From Chitinophagaceae bacterium (GTDB lineage Bacteria > Bacteroidota > Bacteroidia > Chitinophagales > Chitinophagaceae), in assembly GCA_003151295.1 (NCBI GenBank), contig PLXD01000132.1, positions 1 to 6,691 of the forward strand: DNA of 6,691 nt, given 5' to 3'. The first letter of the stretch is position 1. Each line of letters starts with the position of its first letter. This document shows, one piece after another, positions 1-5,872 of the stretch. Position numbers and translations under genes: made by a program. The notes beneath the pieces were generated by a model that did not search any database, was not told the DNA's origin, and saw only the letters and a program-made list of their open reading frames with translations.

Positions 1-53
1 GCAGTATCCATGGATTTCTTGGAAGAATCCATAGCCATCTTGGAGGAATCCAT
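1..53 (-). repeat. 21-bp tandem coding repeat
   Basis: Two adjacent 21-bp units, 53-33 and 32-12 on the minus strand, both begin ATGGATTC and encode MDSSKMA and MDSSKKS. A third copy starts at 11 with ATGGAT and is cut by the window edge. A more diverged unit (ADTSAKIA, eight residues) precedes them at about 77-54. The repeat stays in frame and gives the lipoprotein its periodic Met-Asp-Ser-Ser-Lys pattern. Confidence 0.7.
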
Positions 54-182
54 AGCTATTTTAGCACTAGTATCAGCGCTCATTTTGGCTGAATCAGCCT
101 TAGCATCTGGGCTTGTGCTGTTGTTACATGCTGCGAACGCGCCGATAGATAATACTAACAAGAATTTTTTCATGGTGATCAT
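1..182 (-). CDS. Small repeat-containing lipoprotein, 3' end outside window
   Basis: I do not recognise a function. Read on the minus strand from ATG at 182-180, the protein begins MITMKKFLLVLSIGAFAAC. This is a short charged N-terminus, a hydrophobic core and a Cys at residue 19 that fits a loose Bacteroidota lipobox, so a lipid-anchored envelope protein is expected. A second ATG at 173-171 (MKKF) is an equally good start. I took 182 because an A-rich stretch lies directly upstream and a stop occurs in frame at 194-192. After the Cys comes a low-complexity region rich in Ser, Asp, Ala, Lys and Met, built of roughly 7-residue units (ADSAKMS, MDSSKMA, MDSSKKS), with no Cys or aromatic residues. 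No stop is reached before the window edge, so at least 60 residues are present and the C-terminus is missing. It is transcribed divergently from the sigma-factor operon. Confidence 0.72.
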   Translation of the reverse strand, partial: MITMKKFLLVLSIGAFAACNNSTSPDAKADSAKMSADTSAKIAMDSSKMAMDSSKKSMDT

Positions 183-377
183 TTTTTTGTTTTATGAATG
201 GTTTCCATGTTAATACCCCGATGAGAAAAAAGTAACCCGTTTTCTTTGAGAAAATTCAAATTTTATTTTTCATAATATGTATACGCCGCCGGAAGAGGCC
301 GAAAATATTTATTTCATATTTTTTACCGCCGTTTTGGGTTACGAATCTTTAATTTCGGTATTAATAACGCAATCAGC

Positions 378-947
378 TTGAGGACAGACACCCACGAACA
401 AACATTGCTAAAAGGATTGGCTTTAAATGACAGGCAGGCCATTGAGACCATTTATAAAAACAATTATAATATGGTGCAAGCCCTTATCATTCATAATAAT
501 GGCAACGCTGATGATGCCCGGGATATTTTCCAGGAAGCGATGATCGTACTATATGAAAAAGTAAGATCGGGCTCTTTTGAACTTAATTGCCAGCTCAAGA
601 CCTATATTTATTCGATATGCCGGCGTTTATGGCTAAAAAGGCTCACCCAATTACAACGTTTTTCGCCAAATGTGGAAAAACTGGAAGAAACGGTACCCGT
701 GGAAGAACAACTGGAAATACATATTCAACGGAATATCGATTTTGAGCACATGGATGAGGCGATGAAGGGATTGGGCGAACCCTGCAAAAGTTTGCTGGAA
801 GCCTATTACCTGCAGAAAAAGAGCATGGTAGAGATTGCGGACAGTTTCGGATATACGAATGCCGATAACGCCAAAAATCAAAAATATAAATGCCTGATGC
901 GACTTAGAAAGCTATTTTTTGATCAAAATAAAAACAGGACTGTGTAA
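378..947 (+). CDS. ECF-like sigma-70 family RNA polymerase sigma factor
   Basis: A 189-residue cytoplasmic sigma factor that would direct RNA polymerase to alternative promoters. Region 2 spans about residues 20-90. It contains the acidic DDARDIFQEAMIVLYEK helix (residues 45-61), typical of region 2.2 contact with core polymerase, and the basic CRRLWLKRL segment (81-89). A variable acidic linker (about 100-122) leads to region 4 (about 125-182), a helix-turn-helix with the pattern GEPCKSLLEAYY, then VEIADSFGYTNADNAK, then KYKCLMRLRKLF. The frame has no ATG before 471, which would remove the start of region 2. TTG at 378 gives an N-terminus (M)RTDTHEQTLLKGL that fits the family. The open frame continues upstream to 276 without ATG, GTG or TTG. 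The stop codon TAA overlaps the next gene's ATG by one base. The target promoters are unknown, and no specific ECF subgroup is assigned. Confidence 0.9.
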   Translation: MRTDTHEQTLLKGLALNDRQAIETIYKNNYNMVQALIIHNNGNADDARDIFQEAMIVLYEKVRSGSFELNCQLKTYIYSICRRLWLKRLTQLQRFSPNVEKLEETVPVEEQLEIHIQRNIDFEHMDEAMKGLGEPCKSLLEAYYLQKKSMVEIADSFGYTNADNAKNQKYKCLMRLRKLFFDQNKNRTV

Positions 948-1171
948 TGCAAGAGATCAACATGTCAGACTCCATCGAACGCTATATAAAAGGAGAAATG
1001 CTTCCTGAAGAAAAAGTATTTTTCGAACAACTCAGAAAGAGCAACCCTGGTGTGGACCAAATGGTTGTAGAGCATACTCTCTTTCTCAACCAGCTTAGCA
1101 AATACGGAGAAAGAAAGGATTTTACCGCCCGGTTGAACGAGATCCATAAAGAATTGTTCGAGTCCGGCTAG
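947..1171 (+). CDS. Anti-sigma-like N-terminal part of an interrupted membrane protease
   Basis: A 74-codon frame beginning at ATG 947, which overlaps the sigma-factor stop (TAATG) and suggests translational coupling. A second possible start is ATG 962. The product is a soluble, helical, charged domain. The motif ERYIKGEMLPEEKVFFEQL (residues 11-29) recalls the short N-terminal helices of Bacteroidota anti-sigma factors; there is no zinc-binding HxxxCxxC motif. The frame ends at TAG 1169-1171. The same frame continues without another stop into the protease at 1235, through 21 codons encoding a Lys/Arg-rich segment. I therefore read this as the cytoplasmic part of a single membrane protein of about 373 codons, split by one nonsense codon. 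Alternatively it could be a free, independently functioning sigma-binding peptide. The anti-sigma role is inferred from position and resemblance, not from a diagnostic motif. Confidence 0.7.
   Translation: MQEINMSDSIERYIKGEMLPEEKVFFEQLRKSNPGVDQMVVEHTLFLNQLSKYGERKDFTARLNEIHKELFESG
1169..1171 (+). other. In-frame amber codon splitting the protease gene
   Basis: TAG sits between codons for ESG and LKEAP in one continuous frame running from 947 to 2068. The 21 codons after it (1172-1234) contain no stop and no ATG, GTG or TTG. They encode a basic stretch ending in NKYKRVV, directly before the membrane segment, which is what a juxtamembrane cytoplasmic segment should look like. TAG differs from TCG (Ser) by one base, so a single C-to-A change would explain it. 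The next base is C. Confidence 0.85.
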
Positions 1172-1234
1172 CTCAAAGAAGCGCCTGCCAAGGCCAAAGT
1201 CGTCCTACTCTGGAATAAATACAAGCGCGTCGTC

Positions 1235-2068
1235 ATGGTCGCGGCTTCCATTGCGGGTATTACTGCCCTGGCGATCAGCGGTTTAATATCCTATATCTCT
1301 CCGAAGGCGACGAATGATAAGAAGCTGGAATTATTGAGCAGGAAATTGGACGGCGTTACCCGGACCCTGAACAACGTGACCAATAAGATCAATGAAGGTG
1401 CGGCGGCTGCGCTGCCTTTAGAACCCCGTTTTAAATCCGGAGGAACCGGGTTCCTGATCGACCCGCGGGGATACATTATCACCAATTTCCACATTATTAA
1501 GAATGCTACCCTTTTAGAAGTTCAGAATAACAAGGGATCTTATAAAGCCAGGCTGATCCACCAGGATCCGGCCTCCGACCTTGCTGTACTAAAAATCGAG
1601 GACTCCAGTTTCAGACCTCTCGGGCTCTTGCCCTACGGGATCAGGAATGGTAGCGCCGACCTTGGAGAAGATATTTTCACCCTTGGCTACCCACGCGATG
1701 ACGACGAGATCGTCTACGGAAAGGGATATATGAGCGCCAAATCAGGTTATGAAGGCGATACCCTGGCCTGCCAGATAGCCGTTGAAGCCAATCCGGGTAA
1801 TAGCGGCGCACCGGTCCTGAATAGTGACGGGGAGATCGTCGGTATCATCAATTCCTCCCAGAGAATGGCCCAGGGCGTCGTATTCGCTATCCGTTCCAAG
1901 AATATATTCCGGACACTGGAGGATATGAGAGCCGATAGCACCCTCAAAAAAGACAGCACCCTGAACTTTCCGCTGAGATTGCCGGTCTCCTCTTCCATCA
2001 AAGGCCTTTCCCGCCATCAGCAGATCACAAAGATCGAGGAATGCGTGTTTCTTGTAAAAAGCAACTAA
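1235..2068 (+). CDS. Membrane-anchored trypsin/HtrA-like serine protease
   Basis: The 277-residue part of an S1C-like serine protease. Residues 1-22 form a hydrophobic membrane segment (MVAASIAGITALAISGLISY), then a probable short coiled coil (about 27-54) and the protease domain (about 68-225). The catalytic triad is intact: His86 in IITNFHII, Asp115 in DPASDLAVLK, and Ser190 in ANPGNSGAPVLN, where HtrA proteins usually have GNSGGP. The topology should put the catalytic domain in the periplasm. There is no PDZ domain; a tail of about 50 residues ends KIEECVFLVKSN. ATG 1235 is the first canonical start after the amber codon but lies inside the membrane segment and lacks its basic flank. The natural protein therefore probably begins at 947, giving His182, Asp211 and Ser286. 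If the amber codon really terminates translation, this part is either made by reinitiation or is dead. Substrate unknown. Confidence 0.88.
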   Translation: MVAASIAGITALAISGLISYISPKATNDKKLELLSRKLDGVTRTLNNVTNKINEGAAAALPLEPRFKSGGTGFLIDPRGYIITNFHIIKNATLLEVQNNKGSYKARLIHQDPASDLAVLKIEDSSFRPLGLLPYGIRNGSADLGEDIFTLGYPRDDDEIVYGKGYMSAKSGYEGDTLACQIAVEANPGNSGAPVLNSDGEIVGIINSSQRMAQGVVFAIRSKNIFRTLEDMRADSTLKKDSTLNFPLRLPVSSSIKGLSRHQQITKIEECVFLVKSN

Positions 2069-2074
2069 AATACC

Positions 2075-2974
2075 TTATTCCCAAAGGCTCGTGGGATATT
2101 CATTTTTCGCAATCAGTGCATTCAGGCTAGCCGCGACGACGGGTGCATCTTCTTTATAAGTCACCCCAAACCACTGAGCGTTTGTAGGAATGACCCGTAT
2201 AGCGCCATTTCCTTCCTTGATAAAACGGTCACCGATCATGGTAATAAAGAACTCTGCCTTGGGTTCGGTGCCATGATTCTCCAGGAACTCCCGGAACCAT
2301 TGCTTCGTGAATCCGAAGACTGAAGGTGCAAAACACCAGAAATTCATGGAAACCTTTGAATCAAAGGGCACTTCATACTTTTTATCCCCTTCTTCGTACG
2401 TGATCTTAGGGCCTTCCTGGTAAATTTTAGTACGCTCGGTGACGGATAACAGATTCCCCGAAGCATCTACCTCGCAAACACCCCGACTTACCGAACCATT
2501 ATCAGACAAAGTCTTAGCCAGCTCATAGCCTATGATGGAATACAATCGGTCATTGCAGTCGCCGGTCAGAAATCCATATGCTTTTTCAAACGCATCGCGC
2601 CCGTAGAAATCATCCGCATTGATCACCGCAAAAGGCTCTTTGATAGCATCTCCGGCACATAAAATGGCATGGGCCGTACCCCAGGGTTTCGTTCTTTCGG
2701 CAGGCGCTTTGTAACCGTCCAGGTAGGCGTCCATATCCTGGTAAACGTATTCAAGCGCTATCTTTCCTTTTAGTTTGGGCTCGAAGATATCCTTGAAATC
2801 ATCCGCGAAATCTTTACGGATAATGAACACCACTTTCTTAAAACCGGCCCTGATCGCATCATATATCGAATAATCCATGATCGTCTCCCCGCTGGGACCA
2901 AATCCCTGTATCTGCTTCATACTGCCATACCTGGATGCCATACCGGCCGCGAGAATTAAAAGAGTTGGTTGCAT
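2075..2974 (-). CDS. Nucleotidyltransferase family protein (sugar-1-phosphate type)
   Basis: A complete 299-residue cytoplasmic protein with the Rossmann-like fold of NTP transferases that join a sugar 1-phosphate to a nucleotide and release pyrophosphate. The signature loop LAAGMASRYGSMKQ (residues 8-21) is a variant of LAAGxGxRL...K, with Arg15 and Lys20 in the positions that bind the nucleotide phosphates. KPWGTAHAIL (96-105) matches the base/sugar-binding strand, and INADDFYG (118-125) supplies the metal-binding Asp pair. There is no left-handed beta-helix acyltransferase domain as in GlmU. In the Bacteroidota I know, relatives often sit beside sugar kinases, but none is present here. The sugar and nucleotide cannot be assigned from sequence. 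ATG 2974 is immediately followed by the beta-strand QPTLLILAAG, so the start is well supported. It is convergent with the protease gene (6 bp gap) and divergent from the PLP enzyme gene. Confidence 0.9.
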   Translation of the reverse strand: MQPTLLILAAGMASRYGSMKQIQGFGPSGETIMDYSIYDAIRAGFKKVVFIIRKDFADDFKDIFEPKLKGKIALEYVYQDMDAYLDGYKAPAERTKPWGTAHAILCAGDAIKEPFAVINADDFYGRDAFEKAYGFLTGDCNDRLYSIIGYELAKTLSDNGSVSRGVCEVDASGNLLSVTERTKIYQEGPKITYEEGDKKYEVPFDSKVSMNFWCFAPSVFGFTKQWFREFLENHGTEPKAEFFITMIGDRFIKEGNGAIRVIPTNAQWFGVTYKEDAPVVAASLNALIAKNEYPTSLWE

Positions 2975-3109
2975 TTATACTAATTTTACTGATGAGGCAC
3001 GAAAATAAATAACTTTTACACCATCATAAACAATTCCTTAAAAATAGCGAATCCCTCCCTGGCAACCCTGGACCACCTTGATCATCCGGAACTAACAGAA
3101 CACCGCATC

Positions 3110-3946
3110 ATGGCGGAGGTGCTGAGACTGGATAAGATCCACCCCGTCATTTCAGGTAACAAATGGTTTAAGCTAAAATACTACCTGGAGAACGCATTGC
3201 AAAAACAAAGCCAAGCAATACTTACCTTCGGTGGCCCTTATTCGAATCATATCATCGCCGCGGCCTGCGCAGCCCGGGAAACAGGTCTGAAATCCATCGG
3301 TATCATTCGGGGGGAGCGCCCGGATGCCCTCTCCCATATGCTGCAGGCAGCTTTGCAGTATGGCATGGACCTGCAATTCATAAGCCGTGAAGATTACCGT
3401 AAGAAGACCGAATCATCCTTCCTTAACCAACTTTCCCTGCAATATCCCGGGGCCACCCTGATCCCCGAAGGCGGCGCCGGAATCGACGGCATCAGGGGTT
3501 GCGAAGAAATATTACAGTTGGTTGACAACAGCAGGTATTCCCATATACTCTGCGCAATGGGTACCGCCACTCTGCTGCTGGGTCTTGCCAATGCATCGCG
3601 CCAGCAACAGGAGATTATTGGCATCTCTGCATTGAAGGGATTCGATAAACGACCCGCCGATGTCCCATACCTGCTGGCATCCGAAAAGATCCGTAACTGC
3701 CGTATCATCGGGGATTATCACTTCGGGGGCTACGCCAGGAAATCGCCCGGACTTTTCAAATTCATGAATGAGTTGCATGGTCTCACAGGCATCCCCACCG
3801 ATTTTGTCTATACCGCAAAACTATTCTATGGCACTTTGGATATGATAAAAAAAGGCCTCTTTCCACGCGATAGCAGGCTATTGCTGATCCATAGCGGTGG
3901 ATTACAGGGCAATTGCTCGCTGGAGCCCGGAATATTGACCTTTTAG
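3110..3946 (+). CDS. PLP enzyme: ACC deaminase / D-cysteine desulfhydrase family
   Basis: A 278-residue fold-type II PLP enzyme. ACC deaminases open 1-aminocyclopropane-1-carboxylate to 2-oxobutyrate and ammonia; D-cysteine desulfhydrases release pyruvate, sulfide and ammonia. Lys18 in ISGNKWFKLKYYL is the expected Schiff-base lysine. FGGPYSNHIIAA (residues 40-51) matches the substrate and cofactor loop with its Ser-Asn pair. IPEGGAGIDGIRG and the segment AMGTATLLLGL resemble the later conserved Gly-rich segments, and LLIHSGGLQGN lies near the C-terminus. Family members usually have about 20 more N-terminal residues before the GNK motif. The same frame is open upstream to 2996 and encodes family-like sequence (NPSLATLDHLDHPEL) but contains no ATG, GTG or TTG. 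I kept ATG 3110 as the only canonical start, but it is probably too short. Which of the two activities it has cannot be decided. Confidence 0.88.
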   Translation: MAEVLRLDKIHPVISGNKWFKLKYYLENALQKQSQAILTFGGPYSNHIIAAACAARETGLKSIGIIRGERPDALSHMLQAALQYGMDLQFISREDYRKKTESSFLNQLSLQYPGATLIPEGGAGIDGIRGCEEILQLVDNSRYSHILCAMGTATLLLGLANASRQQQEIIGISALKGFDKRPADVPYLLASEKIRNCRIIGDYHFGGYARKSPGLFKFMNELHGLTGIPTDFVYTAKLFYGTLDMIKKGLFPRDSRLLLIHSGGLQGNCSLEPGILTF

Positions 3947-3973
3947 GAACGAGTTTTAAATACCCGCATCGAT

Positions 3974-3981
3974 TATCTTTG
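3974..3981 (+). promoter_or_regulatory. Candidate -7 promoter box for the secreted protein gene
   Basis: TATCTTTG is an exact match to the Bacteroidota primary-sigma -7 consensus TAnnTTTG. It ends 33 bases before ATG 4015, leaving a short plausible leader. It lies just after the PLP enzyme stop at 3946. No good -33 TTTG is visible; TTTT at 3954-3957 is the nearest candidate. The position rules against a start at TTG 3913, which would be upstream of the promoter. Confidence 0.5.
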
Positions 3982-4014
3982 TCCGCATTAAAACATCTTT
4001 TCAAAAGATTCGTT

Positions 4015-4995
4015 ATGCCATTAATGGGTAGGATGCTGATTGCAGGATTGACCGGTCTTTTTTGGGCTACTATCGTGATGGCACAGGACACGCTCCCTGA
4101 GTTCTCGGCTTCCGCTCATAGTAATGGAAAAGTGGTCATCAGTTGGCATAATAATTATACCAACACCACACAGATCAGCATTCAGCAATCGTCCGACAGC
4201 CTTAAAAATTTCACCACCTTCCTGACCGTACAGCATCCAATGCTTCCTGAAAACGGATTTGCCACCAACAAAATCCCGGGACCAGGCTTGTTCTACCGTT
4301 TTTTCATCGTATTCAATGATGACAAATATATTTTTTCCAGATCCAGGAGGGCCGTGCCGCAAACTATATCTTCATCTACTTTACAGGCCAAAGCGCCCGT
4401 TGTTACCCCGGTACCCCCTGTCAAAAGTCCGGCCGGCAATCCCCCTGCCCCGCAAGAGGAAAACCTGGCCAAAGGGGAAAGTCAACGAATCCTTTTCGCC
4501 CCGGACAACGAAAATATAGAAAAGCCGAAAATAAAAGGCCCTGCAGCGATCAGCAAACGACCGGGGACAGGGGCGGAGAAGCCTATTTTTTTCAAGACCG
4601 GAGATTCAACGATGGTCCGTTTGACAGGCATACAGATCCTGAAATTCCGGGACTCCATCCTGACCAGGACCAAGGACACGCTCGTCTTCGTGAATGCCGA
4701 TACGATTCTGGTCAAACGCTTTGTCCCCAAAGAAGTATACAAGGTCTCCGCGTATGTCTTCATCGGGAAAGAGGGTAACGTATATGTCTCTCTGCCCGAA
4801 GCAGGTAAGAGATCCTATATCGTCAAATTCCTCGAAGAGAACAATAGGCCTCTCTTCGAACTGAAAGATGTAAAAGATCCTGCCCTGATCATCGATAAAA
4901 CCAATTTCATTCATGCCGGCTGGTACCGCTTTGAACTATTTGAGGATGGAAAACTGAAGGAGAAGAATAAGCTGCTCATACCCAAAAATTTTTGA
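4015..4995 (+). CDS. Secreted protein with fibronectin-III-like domain and conserved C-terminal domain
   Basis: A 326-residue protein of unknown function. ATG 4015 starts a signal peptide (MPLMGRMLIAGLTGLFW, then ATIVMAQ) with a likely signal peptidase I site after VMA, at about residue 23. Residues about 28-115 have the alternating pattern of a fibronectin-III-like beta sandwich: KVVISWHNNYTN, then ISIQQSSDSLKNF, then GLFYRFFIVFNDDKYIFS. A Pro-rich linker follows (about 130-150). A C-terminal domain of about 125 residues begins near STMVRLTGIQILKFRDSIL and ends in a segment containing FELFEDGKLKEKNKLLI. I recall similar C-termini in hypothetical proteins of Chitinophagaceae but know no function. 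Mature residues contain no Cys, and there is no TonB, SusD or Por-sorting signal. It is probably periplasmic or surface-exposed and non-enzymatic. It follows the PLP enzyme by 68 bp but appears to have its own promoter, and it converges with lipB. Confidence 0.82.
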   Translation: MPLMGRMLIAGLTGLFWATIVMAQDTLPEFSASAHSNGKVVISWHNNYTNTTQISIQQSSDSLKNFTTFLTVQHPMLPENGFATNKIPGPGLFYRFFIVFNDDKYIFSRSRRAVPQTISSSTLQAKAPVVTPVPPVKSPAGNPPAPQEENLAKGESQRILFAPDNENIEKPKIKGPAAISKRPGTGAEKPIFFKTGDSTMVRLTGIQILKFRDSILTRTKDTLVFVNADTILVKRFVPKEVYKVSAYVFIGKEGNVYVSLPEAGKRSYIVKFLEENNRPLFELKDVKDPALIIDKTNFIHAGWYRFELFEDGKLKEKNKLLIPKNF

Positions 4996-5025
4996 TTTAC
5001 CCGTTTGTAATTCAGCCGACCCTTA

Positions 5026-5766
5026 TCAACTCACGAGCTTTACGTCAAACACGATCTCAAAATTCCGTTCCAGTTTTGTCTTTACTTCTGCAAGGGGAAT
5101 CTCCCTGCCAAGCTCATTTTTTAATGAAGTTGCCTGCTTGTCCCGGATCCCGCAAGGGATCATCTGTGTGAAATGCGAAAGATCGGTATTGATATTGAAG
5201 GCAAACCCATGCATGGTGATCCAGCGGCTGCAGCGGATCCCGATCGCACAGATTTTCCTTTCCCGGCCCTTTATGGCAGGGTCGATCCATACCCCCGTCT
5301 CACCCGGAGAACGTTCGCCGCGGATATTATATTCTGCCAGGGTGAGAATGACCATTTCCTCCAGACTTCGCAGGTATTTCCCGATATCGGTATAAAAACG
5401 CTCCAGGTCCAGTATCGGATAGCCTACTATTTGCCCGGGACCATGAAAGGTGATATCCCCCCCGCGATTGGTCCTGAAAAAATGAATATCCTGCTGGCGG
5501 ATGGTATTTTCATCGATCAGCAGGTTCTCCGCATGACCACTCTTGCCGAGTGTATATACGGGAGGATGCTCGACAAAAAGAAGATGGTGAGTCGTATGGG
5601 CAGGCGGCTGTCCGATGGCCCCGGGATCTAAAGGATCCTTCGAATCCGATACCCGGTTACGCCATTCCGATTTTATACGGACATTCTCCTGCAATAAAGA
5701 TTCCTGGTATTCCCAGGCCTGCCGGTAATCCATAGTACCCAAGTCCCTGAATATGACTTCCTGCAT
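5026..5766 (-). CDS. lipB: Octanoyltransferase LipB (lipoyl biosynthesis)
   Basis: LipB transfers octanoate from octanoyl-ACP to the lipoyl-domain lysine of enzymes such as the E2 subunits of 2-oxoacid dehydrogenases and GcvH; LipA then inserts sulfur. Numbered from the start chosen here (246 residues), the hallmark RGGDITFHGPGQ lies at 101-112, the catalytic-pair Lys at 171 (in RKICAIGI) and the catalytic Cys at 205 in IPCGIRDKQATS. All are intact. ATG 5766 gives MQEVIFRDLG, which aligns with the usual LipB N-terminus. An upstream in-frame ATG at 5814 would add 16 residues, giving 262. I prefer 5766 because of the family alignment and an exact -7 box just upstream. About 20 Asp/Pro-rich residues separate the first helix from the LLFVEHPPVYTLGKSG strand, longer than in the E. 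coli protein. It is divergent from the rluD-like gene; no lipA is in the window. Confidence 0.95.
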   Translation of the reverse strand: MQEVIFRDLGTMDYRQAWEYQESLLQENVRIKSEWRNRVSDSKDPLDPGAIGQPPAHTTHHLLFVEHPPVYTLGKSGHAENLLIDENTIRQQDIHFFRTNRGGDITFHGPGQIVGYPILDLERFYTDIGKYLRSLEEMVILTLAEYNIRGERSPGETGVWIDPAIKGRERKICAIGIRCSRWITMHGFAFNINTDLSHFTQMIPCGIRDKQATSLKNELGREIPLAEVKTKLERNFEIVFDVKLVS

Positions 5767-5772
5767 ATCCTG

Positions 5773-5780
5773 CAAATTTA
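5773..5780 (-). promoter_or_regulatory. Candidate -7 promoter box for lipB
   Basis: On the minus strand this reads TAAATTTG, an exact TAnnTTTG match, ending six bases before ATG 5766. It would produce a nearly leaderless lipB transcript from that start. No convincing -33 TTTG precedes it. It lies inside the alternative 16-residue N-terminal extension, so it is either the real promoter or a chance match in coding sequence. Confidence 0.35.
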
Positions 5781-5830
5781 GCTCAATTTCCGTAATGGTC
5801 TCCACCTTCCCCATAACAGATCTTATCTCA

Positions 5831-5858
5831 TTGTAATGGGGCTTATCCCTTATTTTTG
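5831..5858 (+). promoter_or_regulatory. Candidate promoter of the rluD-like gene
   Basis: TTG at 5831-5833 (as ATTG from 5830) and TATTTTTG at 5851-5858 are separated by 17 bases, close to the Bacteroidota -33/-7 arrangement (TTTG, TAnnTTTG). The -7 box is exact, the -33 box partial. It ends 14 bases before ATG 5873, giving a very short leader. It lies in the 58-106 bp gap (depending on the lipB start) between the divergent lipB and rluD-like genes. Confidence 0.6.
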
Positions 5859-5872
5859 CACAAACTCAACCT

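Noticed and set aside
10..213. Plus-strand hydrophobic peptide frame
   Set aside because: It is the complement of the minus-strand lipoprotein, which has a signal peptide, lipobox Cys and in-frame repeats.
1167..1172. GCTAGC palindrome around the amber codon as a recombination or insertion scar
   Set aside because: A 6-bp palindrome is common by chance, and the frame is preserved across it with no duplication or foreign sequence.
1742..2017. Two overlapping minus-strand frames inside the protease gene
   Set aside because: They are antisense to a domain with conserved catalytic motifs, and their translations show no recognisable protein features.
3913..4014. 34-codon N-terminal extension of the secreted protein from TTG 3913
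   Set aside because: It overlaps the PLP enzyme gene, lies upstream of the candidate promoter, and would bury the signal peptide that starts cleanly at ATG 4015.
4259..4763. Short frames on both strands inside the secreted protein gene
   Set aside because: They are shadows of the patterned secreted protein, with no start context or family resemblance.
4996..5025. Terminator between the convergent secreted protein gene and lipB
   Set aside because: The 30-bp gap shows no GC-rich hairpin followed by a T-run on either strand.
5173..5631. 152-codon plus-strand frame inside lipB
   Set aside because: It is antisense to the conserved LipB core including RGGDITFHGPGQ; its translation resembles nothing known.
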